DNA from: Alphaproteobacteria bacterium
Lineage (GTDB): Bacteria; Pseudomonadota; Alphaproteobacteria; Acetobacterales; Acetobacteraceae
NCBI GenBank assembly: GCA_020850755.1
Contig: JADZEB010000044.1
Span: forward strand, 1-64,000
DNA: 64,000 nucleotides
Direction of reading: 5' to 3'
A program made the translations under genes and the position numbers. Numbering within the stretch: the stretch's first letter is position 1; each line of letters starts with the position of its first letter. Shown here piece after piece: positions 51,886 through 60,123 of this stretch. A model generated the notes under the pieces. That model did no database searches. It saw only the letters and a program-made list of their open reading frames with translations, and was not told the DNA's origin.

Positions 51886-52782
51886 TCAGAACCCGTAGAG
51901 GCGGGCGGGGTTGTCGGCCAGGATGCGGCGCCGGGTCTCGGCCTCTGGTGTCCAGGCGGTGAGCAGGTCGAGCAGCGTGCCCGTGTCCGGCATGGTCGCC
52001 TCCATGCGCGGGTGCGGCCAGTCCGTGCCCCAGACGAGCTGGTCCGGGTTGGCGCGCACCAGCGCCTCGTGGAAGGGCCGCGCCTCCGGATAGGCGGGGT
52101 AGCTGTCGCTGAGCCGGTAGGCGCCGGACAGTTTCACCCAGCAGCCGCCATCGCCGAGCCAGCGCAACAGCGTCTGGAAGCCCGGATGGTCGATGCCCGC
52201 GCTGGCGGGCAGCCGGCCCATATGGTCGACCACCACCGGCACGGCCAGGTGTCGCAGCCGGCCGATCACCTCGGGCAGGTCGCGCACATCCATCCACAAT
52301 TGCAGGTGCCAGCCGAGATCGGCCATGCGCCCGGCCAGCCGCTCGAACTCGTCGAGCCCGATCGTGCCGCGATAGGCGGGCTTGCCGTCGCGGAAGAAAT
52401 GGTTGAAGCGCAGGCCGCGCACGCCGCGCCGGTTCCAGTCGCGCAAGGTGGCATCGGCGATGGAGGCGCGCGCAACCGCAACGCCGCGCAGCCGCGCCGG
52501 CGCGCGGTCCAGCGCATCGAGCATGGCCGCATTGTCGGTGCCGTGCGCGCTGCCCTGCACCAGCACCCCGCGCGCGAGCCCGAGCGTATCGAGCATGGCG
52601 AGGTATCGCTCCAGCGGCGCATCGGGCGGGGTGTAGGAGCGGTCGGGCGCGTAGGGGAAGCGCGCCGCCGGGCCGAACACATGGGCGTGGCAGCAGGTGG
52701 CCCCGGGCGGGGGCGCGATGTCGGGCCGCTTCGGCGGCCAGACCGGAGCGGGGCAGACCGGTGGCGGGCAGGCGTCGGTCAT
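51886..52782 (-). CDS. Amidohydrolase, PDC lactonase-like (copy 2)
   Basis: A 298-residue TIM-barrel hydrolase. After a Pro-rich leader with VCPAPVWPPKRPDIAPPPG it has CCHAHVFGPAARFPYAPDRS (HxH), VVVDHMGRLPASAG (barrel Asp/His) and VWGTDWPHPRME. LERYLAMLDTLGLARGVLVQ is shared almost word for word in layout with copy 3. Together with copy 3 it forms the minus-strand part of the second catabolic module. Lactones or carboxylated pyrones are the family substrates; the true one is unknown. The start at 52782 is chosen because the frame upstream is spacer. Confidence 0.88.
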   Translation of the reverse strand: MTDACPPPVCPAPVWPPKRPDIAPPPGATCCHAHVFGPAARFPYAPDRSYTPPDAPLERYLAMLDTLGLARGVLVQGSAHGTDNAAMLDALDRAPARLRGVAVARASIADATLRDWNRRGVRGLRFNHFFRDGKPAYRGTIGLDEFERLAGRMADLGWHLQLWMDVRDLPEVIGRLRHLAVPVVVDHMGRLPASAGIDHPGFQTLLRWLGDGGCWVKLSGAYRLSDSYPAYPEARPFHEALVRANPDQLVWGTDWPHPRMEATMPDTGTLLDLLTAWTPEAETRRRILADNPARLYGF

Positions 52783-52892
52783 GGGCGGGCGCTTCCTCGC
52801 ATGCGTGTGCCTGGCGCCGATGCTGGCACGGGCGCGGGCGCAAGGGTAGCGCGGCGCAGGCGGCCGCCAGACGGTCGCGACGGATAGGGCAC

Positions 52893-53009
52893 GTTCCGTT
52901 CGGCTTGAATCAGCCGAACGGAACTCGTGCCCGAGAAACTTAAGGTTTGCGAGCAGCTTAGTCCGATCTGGTGGAACCGCCCTGCGATTCCACCAGATCG
53001 GACGCTGCT
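52893..53009. repeat. Composite palindromic element in a spacer
   Basis: Two hairpins lie side by side. The first has 13-bp arms GTTCCGTTCGGCT (52893-52905) and AGCCGAACGGAAC (52912-52924) with a TGAATC loop. The second has 16-bp arms GTCCGATCTGGTGGAA (52961-52976) and TTCCACCAGATCGGAC (52988-53003), extended by AGCAGC/GCTGCT outside (52952-52957, 53004-53009). The AT-richer link holds AAACTTAAGGTTT. The second hairpin starts at the stop codon of the amidohydrolase copy 3. It may act as terminator; it also has the look of a dispersed palindromic (REP-like) unit. Confidence 0.8.
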
Positions 53010-53918
53010 CTAGCCCGCGACGGGCGGAAAGCCGTAGAGCCGCTCCGGGTTCGCAACCAGCAGCGCGCGCTGTGTGGCCGGATCGGGAGCGAAAGCCGGG
53101 ATCATGTCCACCAGATCGCCCTCGTCGGGCATGTGGCGGACATTCGGGTGCGGCCAGTCCGTACCCCATAGGCAGCGGTCGGGCGCGGCGGCGATCAGGG
53201 CGCGTGCGAAAGGCACGGCATCGTCGTAGGGCGGCGCGCCGGTGGCGCCGATGCGCTCGGCGCCCGACACCTTCACCCAGGCGTTCGGCGCGCGCATGAG
53301 GTCGAGCAGAGCGCGGAAAGCCGGCTGGTCGAGCCCGTGCGCGGCGTTCACGCGCCCCATATGGTCGATGACGAAGGGCAGCGGCAGCGACAGGATCAGC
53401 TCGCGCTCGGCCGGGATGTCCTCGGCGTCGAGATGCAGCACGACATGCCAGCCCATCGGGCGGATCATGGCGACGATGCGGCGCAGGAAGCCGAGATCGG
53501 GCGCGCCGCCGAGATGGCGCACGAAGTTGAAGCGCACCGCGCGCACGCCGCCCTCGTGCAACAGGGTCAGGTGGCGTTCGGTGCAGCCTTCGTCCACCAC
53601 CGCGACGCCGCGGAAGCGCCCCTCGCTGCGCGCGATCGCATCCAGCATCGCCGCATTGTCGGCGCCGTGGCAGGAGGCCTGCACCAGCACCGCGCGCGAG
53701 AAGCCGAGATGCCGCTGCAATTCCCAGAACCGCTCCACCGGCGCGTCGGGGGGCGTGTAGCGGCGGCCGGGCGCGTAGGGAAAGCGCGCGGCGGGGCCGA
53801 AGATATGCATGTGCGCATCGATCGCGCCCGCCGGCGCCACGTAGCGCGGCCTGCGCGGATCGGGCACAGGCCCGGGGATCGGTCTCGGCGCGGGCGGCGT
53901 GGCGGCCTGCGTGACCAT
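53010..53918 (-). CDS. Amidohydrolase, PDC lactonase-like (copy 3)
   Basis: A 302-residue TIM-barrel hydrolase. IDAHMHIFGPAARFPYAPGR carries HxH; FVIDHMGRVNAAHG the next metal/substrate residues; LWGTDWPHPNVRH the C-terminal signature; the end LLVANPERLYGFPP is typical. It is closely related to copy 2, 0.2 kb downstream, and less to copy 1. Tandem duplication followed by divergence is likely. The preceding flavin reductase gene stops 45 bases upstream on the same strand. Confidence 0.88.
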   Translation of the reverse strand: MVTQAATPPAPRPIPGPVPDPRRPRYVAPAGAIDAHMHIFGPAARFPYAPGRRYTPPDAPVERFWELQRHLGFSRAVLVQASCHGADNAAMLDAIARSEGRFRGVAVVDEGCTERHLTLLHEGGVRAVRFNFVRHLGGAPDLGFLRRIVAMIRPMGWHVVLHLDAEDIPAERELILSLPLPFVIDHMGRVNAAHGLDQPAFRALLDLMRAPNAWVKVSGAERIGATGAPPYDDAVPFARALIAAAPDRCLWGTDWPHPNVRHMPDEGDLVDMIPAFAPDPATQRALLVANPERLYGFPPVAG

Positions 53919-53963
53919 CGGATGCGCCTCCTGTGCGGCGCCGGCGCGCCCAGCCCGATACTC

Positions 53964-54617
53964 TCAGCCCGGCGCGGGCGGGTTGCCGTGCTTCTTGGTC
54001 CATTCGCCGAGGTCGATGCGCTCCATCAGGAACCGGTCATTGGTGCGGGTGTACCAGCCGCGCCCGTGCATGCGCCCGACCAGGTTCAGCTTGGGCGTGT
54101 CGATATACATCTTGGCCGGGTCCTGCATGCAATCATCCTGGATGTAGAAGGCCACCACCTTGCCCACGGCGATGGCGCGGTCGGCCGAGATTTCCAGGAT
54201 GGCGATGCGCTCGCATTCCAGCGCTGCGCGCGCCTCCTTGATGCGCGGCGGCTTCACCACCGCCGAGGGCGCGGTGGACAGCCCGGCAAGCTTCAACTCG
54301 TCTACCCCATGCTCGAAGTCGATCGCGGTCAGGTTCATCTGCTCGGCCAGGTCCTCGGACACCAGGTTGACGACGAACTGGCCGTTGGCGCGGATGTTGA
54401 TGCCGGTATCCTTGATCGTCGACTTGGTCTTGGCGCCGATGCCGATCACCACCACCGGCGGATCGCCGGAGACGGCGTTGAAGAACGAGTAGGGCCCGCA
54501 ATTGACGATGCCTTCATCATCCACCGTCGTCACCCAGGCGATCGGGCGCGGCACCACCAGCGAGACGAGCAGCTTGTAGCCGTCCTGGTCGCGGATATCG
54601 GCGGTCTTGTAGATCAT
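53964..54617 (-). CDS. Flavin reductase-like FMN-binding split-barrel protein
   Basis: A 217-residue DIM6/NTAB-family protein. VVPRPIAWVTTVDDEGIVNCGPYSFFNAV is broken here by function: PRPIAWVTT and GPYSFFNAVSGDPPVVVIG bind FMN. KSTIKDTGINIRANGQFVVN follows the usual order. Such proteins supply reduced flavin to two-component monooxygenases or act as small flavoprotein oxidoreductases in aromatic or nicotinate breakdown. No monooxygenase subunit is in the window. The start MIYKTADIRDQDGYKLLVS at 54617 fits the family. Confidence 0.87.
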   Translation of the reverse strand: MIYKTADIRDQDGYKLLVSLVVPRPIAWVTTVDDEGIVNCGPYSFFNAVSGDPPVVVIGIGAKTKSTIKDTGINIRANGQFVVNLVSEDLAEQMNLTAIDFEHGVDELKLAGLSTAPSAVVKPPRIKEARAALECERIAILEISADRAIAVGKVVAFYIQDDCMQDPAKMYIDTPKLNLVGRMHGRGWYTRTNDRFLMERIDLGEWTKKHGNPPAPG

Positions 54618-54707
54618 GGGAGGCTCCGTTGCGGCGCGCGTGGGCGCCGATCGCGTTGCAGTGGAAAGGAGGTGGCGGGACGAGGATTCGCGGGCGTGCA
54701 CGCCGTT

Positions 54708-55496
54708 TCAGGCGAGCTTGAGGCCGCGGAACCAGCGCGAGCGGGTGGAGGCACCCGCCATCATGTAGCCGACATCGGTGCCGGTGGACATGAAACGCAT
54801 GCCCATGCCGACATATTTCTGCACCAGATCGTCGGCGTTGACCCCGCCGATGCCGGGGAACTTGCCGTGCTTGCGGCACGCGGCCACCACGGTGCGCACG
54901 GCCTCCTCCATGCGCGGATGGCCATACTGGCTCGGGATGCCCATGGCGAAGGAAAGGTCCGAGCCGCCGATCATCAGCACATCGACGCCCGGCACGGCGG
55001 CGATCTTCTCGGCATTGGCGATCGCCTGCTCGCTTTCCAGCATCACCGTGCAGGAGGTCTCGCGATTGAGCACCTTGGCGGCCTCCGGGAACGGGATCGC
55101 GCGCCAGCCGAAATGCGGGAAGCCGTTCGGCACGCTGCGATCGCCCTCGGGCCAGAAGCGGCAGGCCCTGGCGATGGTGGCCGCCTGCTCGGGCGTTTCC
55201 ACATGCGGGGCGATCACGCCGAGGAAGCCGTTGGTCAGCACCAGGCTGATCTCGGCCACCGAATGGCCGGACAAGCGGATCAGCGGCGTGATGCCGCAAT
55301 CGATCGCCGAGAGGGCCATCTGCATGCCGGTATCGAGCGTCACCACCGCATGTTCGAGGTCGAGCCAGATCCAGTCGAACCCGCTTTCCTTGAACATCTT
55401 CGGCACGTCCGAGGTGCGGCCCATGCGGATATAGGCGCCGAGCGCGAGTTCGCCCGCGCGCAGGCGCGCAAGCATGGTGTTGCGGGGTTCGGACAT
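54708..55496 (-). CDS. HpcH/HpaI aldolase family protein (copy 2)
   Basis: A 262-residue metal-dependent aldolase. FKESGFDWIWLDLEHAVVTLD, ITPLIRLSGHSVAEI, LGVIAPHVETPEQAA, CTVMLESEQAIANAEKI (metal Glu) and VDVLMIGGSDLSFAMGIPSQ are the family blocks, ending in GYMMAGASTRSRWFRGLKLA. It is paralogous to the copy at 41869. It heads the minus-strand unit aldolase - flavin reductase - two amidohydrolases and is divergent from the maleate-isomerase-like gene. Confidence 0.9.
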   Translation of the reverse strand: MSEPRNTMLARLRAGELALGAYIRMGRTSDVPKMFKESGFDWIWLDLEHAVVTLDTGMQMALSAIDCGITPLIRLSGHSVAEISLVLTNGFLGVIAPHVETPEQAATIARACRFWPEGDRSVPNGFPHFGWRAIPFPEAAKVLNRETSCTVMLESEQAIANAEKIAAVPGVDVLMIGGSDLSFAMGIPSQYGHPRMEEAVRTVVAACRKHGKFPGIGGVNADDLVQKYVGMGMRFMSTGTDVGYMMAGASTRSRWFRGLKLA

Positions 55497-55722
55497 GCTG
55501 GGGCTCTCCGCTGCCAGTATTGGGGCCGTGCCGGCGGCTGCCGGCGGCGGCGCCAAGATTGCCGCCCCCCGCGCGCCCGTCAATCCGGGCCGGGTGGTTG
55601 CTCGCGCGGTCTGCGTCCGGTTTGACGGGCCGGGCGCAGCGGTTCATAAGGATAGGAGCCCCGCGCCCCGCCCTGCCCATGTGCCGCCCGGCGCGCGCGG
55701 CCCCCTGTCCGGAGGTAGAGAG

Positions 55723-56538
55723 ATGAACACGCCCGTTCCCGCCAAGCCCGCCGCCGATACCAGCCAGCAGTCCGAGCCGACGCTGGCCAGCACCATCAAG
55801 CATGTCTCGCTGTACGATCCCTATGGCTGGATGGCGAAGATCGGGCTGATCATCCCCTCGACCAACACGGTCAACGAGTATGAATGGTACAAGATGGCGC
55901 CGCCGGGGATCTCGATCCACACCGCGCGCGCGCTCCTGACCGGCAAGGCAAGCCAGTCCTCCTACGACATCATGGCGCAGAACACGCGCAAGGCGGCCGA
56001 GGAGCTGGCCACCGCCGAGTGCGACATCGTCGCCTATGGCTGCACCTCGGGCAGCTTCCTCTGCTCGCGCGAGGAGATCACCCGCGACCTCGCGGCGATC
56101 TGCGGCTGCCCGGCCACCACCACCTCGGACAGCATCATCGCCGCCTTCCGCGCGCTCGGCGTCAAGCGGCTGGCGATGGGCACGCCCTATGTCGATTTCG
56201 TCAACCAGGGCGAGCTCAAGTTCCTGCGCGACGAGGGCATCGAGGTCGTGGCCTGGCACGGCATGGGCCTGGGCGAGACCCAGGCCGAGCGCCGCTCGAT
56301 CAACCGCGTGCCGCCGCAGAGCGTGTTCCGCATGGCGCGCCTGATCGACCGGCCCGAGGCCGATGCGATCTTCCTCTCCTGCACGGCGCTGCCGGCGGCG
56401 ATGCTGATCGCCGACCTGGAGGCCGAGATCGGCAAGCCGGTGATCACCTCGAACCAGGCGACCTTCTGGAACGTGCTGCGCACGCTCAAGCTCAACATGA
56501 AGGTGAAGGGCTTCGGCCGCCTGCTCGAGCAGCACTGA
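55723..56538 (+). CDS. Maleate cis-trans isomerase / arylmalonate decarboxylase family protein
   Basis: A 271-residue Asp/Glu racemase-superfamily protein. IGLIIPSTNTVNEYEWYKMAP is the maleate isomerase signature; the two catalytic cysteines are C107 (VAYGCTSGSF) and C220 (IFLSCTALPA). Having both favours maleate isomerase over arylmalonate decarboxylase, which keeps only the second. The enzyme would turn maleate into fumarate in nicotinate-type or related breakdown. GGAGG precedes the ATG. A perfect hairpin follows 37 bases after the stop. Confidence 0.88.
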   Translation: MNTPVPAKPAADTSQQSEPTLASTIKHVSLYDPYGWMAKIGLIIPSTNTVNEYEWYKMAPPGISIHTARALLTGKASQSSYDIMAQNTRKAAEELATAECDIVAYGCTSGSFLCSREEITRDLAAICGCPATTTSDSIIAAFRALGVKRLAMGTPYVDFVNQGELKFLRDEGIEVVAWHGMGLGETQAERRSINRVPPQSVFRMARLIDRPEADAIFLSCTALPAAMLIADLEAEIGKPVITSNQATFWNVLRTLKLNMKVKGFGRLLEQH

Positions 56539-56574
56539 GCCGCAACGCCCGCAGGCGCGGCGCGAGGGCGACGG

Positions 56575-56602
56575 AAGGGCGGGCCGGGCGCGGCCCGCCC
56601 TT
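56575..56602 (+). terminator. Hairpin behind the maleate isomerase-like gene
   Basis: AAGGGCGGGCC / GGCCCGCCCTT, perfect 11-bp arms with a 6-base loop, no T run beyond the stem's TT. It separates this gene from the permease gene. Confidence 0.55.
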
Positions 56603-56615
56603 CGCACATCCGTCT

Positions 56616-56661
56616 CCGTCGCGCCCTCCGTCGCACCCTCCGTCGCGCCCTCCGTCGCGCC
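56616..56661. repeat. 12-bp tandem repeat before the permease gene
   Basis: CCGTCGCGCCCT occurs at 56616 and 56640, with CCGTCGCACCCT at 56628 and a partial copy at 56652. The array ends about 20 bases before the permease ATG and so lies in its leader. Confidence 0.85.
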
Positions 56662-56682
56662 GGCCACGAGCATCCCGCCAGC

Positions 56683-58122
56683 ATGAGCACAAGCGCGCGT
56701 CCGGCTGCTGCCGCAACCCTGCCCGTCTCGGCGGCGCTGCTGGCGGTGATGATGGTGGCGGTGCTGGGCTACCAGGTGCTCGGGCTGGCGCCGGCCGGGC
56801 TGATCGCGCGGCTTTGCATCCTTGCCTACATCGTGCTGGAAGCCCGCCGCCTGCCGCGCGAGGGCTACATCATGGCGGCGGGCTTCGCCACCATCGGCGC
56901 GATCGCGCTGCCCTTCGCCAGCGACTGGTCCGCGGCCGTGCGCGCGGGGCTGGACAAGGCCGCGCTCTATGCCGGCTTCACCGCCGCGGTGGGCTTCCTG
57001 CGCGGCGCGGCGCAGACCTCGCCCCTGGTCGCGCGCTGCGGGGCGCATCTGCTCGCCCAGCCGCCCGGCCGGCGCTACGGCGCGCTGGCCTTCGGTGCGC
57101 ATCTCTACGGCGTCATCCTGACCTTCGGCGCGGTCGAGCTTCTCGGCGCGATGGTCAAGCGCGCCAACACGCTGGCGGCTGCCGGCGGCGATCCGGCCGT
57201 GCAGCGCCTGCGCGAGCGGCGCATGCTGAACGCGGTCTATCGCGGCTTCGTCACCACCACGCACTGGTCGCCGCTGACGGTGATGCTGGCGGTGGTGCTG
57301 GGCCAGCTGCCGATGCTGTCCTGGCGCGAGGTGGTGCCGCAGGGCTTCGCCTCGGCGATGGCGCTGACCCTGCTCGGCTGGGCGATCGACCGCGCCTCCG
57401 CCGCGCGGCGGGCGACCCGCGCCGGGCCGCGCCCGGAAAGCCCCGACCGCTGGACGGTGCACATCCCGGTCTTCTTCCTGGTGCTGGCGGTATTCGCGCT
57501 CGGGGCGGCGATCGAGCAGGCCCTGCGCGTCTCGATGGTGGTGGGCGTGATGATCGCGGTGCCGTCGGTCACGGCGGCCTGGCTGTTGCAGCAGGCGCGC
57601 GCCGAGGGCGGCGGGCCGGCGGCGGCGCTGGCGGCGACGGGGCGGCGCCTCGTGCGCCATGCGGTCGCGATCTTCCCGGCCCAGCGCATGGAGATCCTGG
57701 TCCTGGGCGGGGCGGGCTTCGTCGGCGCGCTGGTGGGGGCGGCGGTTTCTGCCGGTGCGGCCGCGCGCCTGGCCGGCAGCCTCGCCGCCGCGCCACTCGG
57801 CGTCGCGCTGGCGATCCCGTTCCTGGTCGCCGCCTTGGGCCAGGTGGCGGTGAACCCGATCCTGTCGGTGACGATGCTGGGCGCGGTGCTGGGCGATCCG
57901 CGCGCCTGGGGCCTCGATCCGCGCCAGCTCGCCTACGCCTACACCGCCGGCTGGTGCATGGCCACCAGCTCCTCGCCCTATGTGGCGGTGGCGGTGATCA
58001 TGGGCCGGCTGACCGGCACCTCGGCCTTCCGCGCCGCCTCGATCGGCAATGCCGGCTACACGCTGGCGGGCCTCGGCCTGGTCTCGGTGCTGGCGCTGCT
58101 GCTGAGCCTGCTCATACGCTAG
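56683..58122 (+). CDS. Unclassified multi-spanning permease
   Basis: A 479-residue membrane protein with about ten to twelve hydrophobic segments. Two conserved-looking re-entrant stretches stand out: VTTTHWSPLTVMLAVVLGQLP near 190-210 and GQVAVNPILSVTMLGAVLGD near 385-405, followed by GWCMATSSSPYVAVAVIMG. This symmetry recalls ion-transporter (IT) superfamily antiporters and dicarboxylate carriers, but I cannot assign a family. Placement between a maleate-isomerase-like gene and a hydroxyacid dehydrogenase suggests it carries a substrate or product of the module. Its stop overlaps the convergent dehydrogenase stop by four bases (CTAG). Confidence 0.75.
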   Translation: MSTSARPAAAATLPVSAALLAVMMVAVLGYQVLGLAPAGLIARLCILAYIVLEARRLPREGYIMAAGFATIGAIALPFASDWSAAVRAGLDKAALYAGFTAAVGFLRGAAQTSPLVARCGAHLLAQPPGRRYGALAFGAHLYGVILTFGAVELLGAMVKRANTLAAAGGDPAVQRLRERRMLNAVYRGFVTTTHWSPLTVMLAVVLGQLPMLSWREVVPQGFASAMALTLLGWAIDRASAARRATRAGPRPESPDRWTVHIPVFFLVLAVFALGAAIEQALRVSMVVGVMIAVPSVTAAWLLQQARAEGGGPAAALAATGRRLVRHAVAIFPAQRMEILVLGGAGFVGALVGAAVSAGAAARLAGSLAAAPLGVALAIPFLVAALGQVAVNPILSVTMLGAVLGDPRAWGLDPRQLAYAYTAGWCMATSSSPYVAVAVIMGRLTGTSAFRAASIGNAGYTLAGLGLVSVLALLLSLLIR

Positions 58123-59084
58123 GCGACGCGATCGCCCGGCGCGCGGCCGGCGAAGAAGGCATCGAGATTGTCGAGCGCGCGGAAGCCCATGCCGTTGCGG
58201 CTCTCGATCGTGGCGCTGCCGAGATGCGGCAGCAGGAAGGCGTTCTCGCACGACAGATAGCCGGGGTTGAGCCTGGGCTCGCCGTCATAGACATCGAGTC
58301 CGGCATAGGCGATGTGCCCGCTGCGCAGGGCCGCGATCAGCGCCGCGTCATCGACCAGGTTGCCGCGTCCGGCATTGGCCACGATCGCCCCGCGCGGCAG
58401 CCTGGCGATGCGCGCCGCATTCAGCCACTGGCGCAGATCGGCGCTGCCGGGCGCGTTGAGCGAGAGGATGTCGATCTGCCCGAGCATCGCCTCGGCATCG
58501 GCGTGATAGGTCGCGCCCTGTTCCTTGTCGGGCGGCAGGCGGGTGCGGTTGTGGTAGTGCACCTCCATCAGGAAGCCCTGCGCCATGCGCGCCAGCGCCT
58601 GGCCGATCCGCCCCATGCCGAGGATGCCGAGGCGCTTGCCGGTGACCTGCCGGCCCATCAGCTGCGTCGGCGCCCAGCCGCTCCACTGGCCGGCGCGCAG
58701 GATGCGCTCGCCTTCGCCGGCGCGCCGCGCCGCGCCCAGGATCAGCAGCATCGACAGCTCGGCGGTGGCTTCCGTCAGCACCTCGGGCGTGTTGGTGACG
58801 ATGATGCCGCGCGCCCTGGCCGCGGCGAGGTCGATATGGTCGGTGCCGACCGAGAAGGTGGCGATGATGCGCACGCTTTGCGGCAGCCGGGCGATGGTGT
58901 CGGCGTTGAGCGGATCGCCCGCCGCCACCAGGAGGCCCTGGCATCCTTCCGCGCGTGCGAGCAGGCCTGCCCCGTCCGCTACCGCGTCGGTGGGGTTGAG
59001 GCGGGCGTCATAGTCGCGGCTGGCGCGGGCCTCGACCGCCTCGGGCAGGCGGCGGGTGAGCAGGATGGTGGGCTTGGCGGCCAT
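58119..59084 (-). CDS. D-isomer specific 2-hydroxyacid dehydrogenase
   Basis: A 321-residue NAD(P)-dependent enzyme, GHPR/glyoxylate reductase-like. IIATFSVGTDHIDLAAARARG leads to the Rossmann loop LGILGMGRIGQALA; catalytic Arg lies in VANAGRGNLVD, the Glu in YDGEPRLNP and the His in FLLPHLGSAT. It interconverts 2-keto and D-2-hydroxy acids in the cytoplasm. Start MAAKPTILLTRRLPE at 59084. It is the only minus-strand gene amid the second module's plus-strand genes and divergent from the SDR gene with 208 bp between. Confidence 0.92.
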   Translation of the reverse strand: MAAKPTILLTRRLPEAVEARASRDYDARLNPTDAVADGAGLLARAEGCQGLLVAAGDPLNADTIARLPQSVRIIATFSVGTDHIDLAAARARGIIVTNTPEVLTEATAELSMLLILGAARRAGEGERILRAGQWSGWAPTQLMGRQVTGKRLGILGMGRIGQALARMAQGFLMEVHYHNRTRLPPDKEQGATYHADAEAMLGQIDILSLNAPGSADLRQWLNAARIARLPRGAIVANAGRGNLVDDAALIAALRSGHIAYAGLDVYDGEPRLNPGYLSCENAFLLPHLGSATIESRNGMGFRALDNLDAFFAGRAPGDRVA

Positions 59085-59292
59085 GGCATTCCCTCGGATC
59101 GTCGATCGTCCCTCTCTCGGCGCGGCGGATGATGGCGGAACTCTCATCCGCGCGCCACGGGGCAAGGCGGGTTCCGCAACGCGCCGCGCGCGGGCAGAGC
59201 CGGGCGAAACTGTGGCTTGCCGCCCCTGCCCCGGCCCGGCACGATACCCCGTTGGCCGCGGCATTCCCGCCGGCCGGGAAGGGAGACGGACG

Positions 59293-60081
59293 ATGGACCT
59301 CGGGCTCAAGGGCAAGCGCGCGCTGGTGATGGGCTCCTCGAAGGGGCTGGGGCGCGCCACCGCCGAGGCGCTGGCCGCCGAAGGCGCCAACCTCGTGATC
59401 AGCGGCCGCAACCTGACCGAACTCGAGGCGCAGGCGGGCCAGATGCGCGCCGCCTTCGGCACGCAGGTCTATGCGGTCGCGGCCGATGTCGGGCGCCTAG
59501 CCGAAATGGACCGGCTGGCGGACGCCGCCATGCAGGCGATGGACGGGGTCGATATCCTGGTGCTGAACCATGGCGGCCCGCCGGTCGGGCTTGCCGTCGA
59601 TCTCAAGGAGGAGCAGCTCGTCGAGCAGTTTCAGAAGATGGTGGTGGCGCCGATCCGCATCGCCAACCGGCTGCTCGGGCAGATGCGTGCGCGCAAATGG
59701 GGCCGCATCCTGACCGTGGGCAGCTCGGGCATGAAGCAGCCCTTGCCCAACATGGTGCTGTCGAACACGCTGCGCGCCGCGATCGTCGGCTGGAACAAGA
59801 CGCTGGCGACCGAGCTCGCGCCCGAGGGCGTCACCTGCAACATCCTCGCCCCCGGCTCGATCCGCACCGACCGCACGCTGGAAACGGCCGGTGCCGCGGC
59901 GAAGAAGCGCGGCGTGCCGATCGAGCAGATCTTCAAGGAGCGCGAGGCGGCGATCCCGATGGGCCGCTTCGGGCGGATCGAGGAATATGGCGCCGTTGCC
60001 GCCTTCCTGTGCAGCGAGAAGGCGAGCTACATCACCGGCTCGGTGGTGCGCTGCGACGGCGGCATCATCCGCGGCGTCTGA
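59293..60081 (+). CDS. SDR family oxidoreductase with atypical active site
   Basis: A 262-residue Rossmann protein. The cofactor loop GSSKGLG (14-20) and ILVLNHGGPPVG match SDRs, and the end YITGSVVRCDGGIIRG is standard. The usual Tyr-x-x-x-Lys is absent: the equivalent stretch reads PNMVLSNTLRAAIVGWNKTLA, with Leu/Ser for Tyr and Arg for Lys, while the SSG serine remains. This belongs to a known divergent SDR group with LSNxxRA; activity and substrate are unclear. It starts the four-gene plus-strand run SDR - M20 - M20 - HyuA. Confidence 0.88.
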   Translation: MDLGLKGKRALVMGSSKGLGRATAEALAAEGANLVISGRNLTELEAQAGQMRAAFGTQVYAVAADVGRLAEMDRLADAAMQAMDGVDILVLNHGGPPVGLAVDLKEEQLVEQFQKMVVAPIRIANRLLGQMRARKWGRILTVGSSGMKQPLPNMVLSNTLRAAIVGWNKTLATELAPEGVTCNILAPGSIRTDRTLETAGAAAKKRGVPIEQIFKEREAAIPMGRFGRIEEYGAVAAFLCSEKASYITGSVVRCDGGIIRGV

Positions 60082-60123
60082 CCCGCACCCATTCCGCCCG
60101 CGCCGCGCCAAGGAGGAACAACG

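Noticed and set aside
52893-53009. Insertion sequence ends
   Set aside because: The palindromes are only about 100 bp together and enclose no transposase. They fit a non-coding palindromic unit better.
54517-58251. A 1244-codon open frame on the minus strand
   Set aside because: It is antisense to the maleate-isomerase-like and permease genes. Its product is Arg/Gly/His-rich low complexity, typical of shadows in GC-rich DNA.
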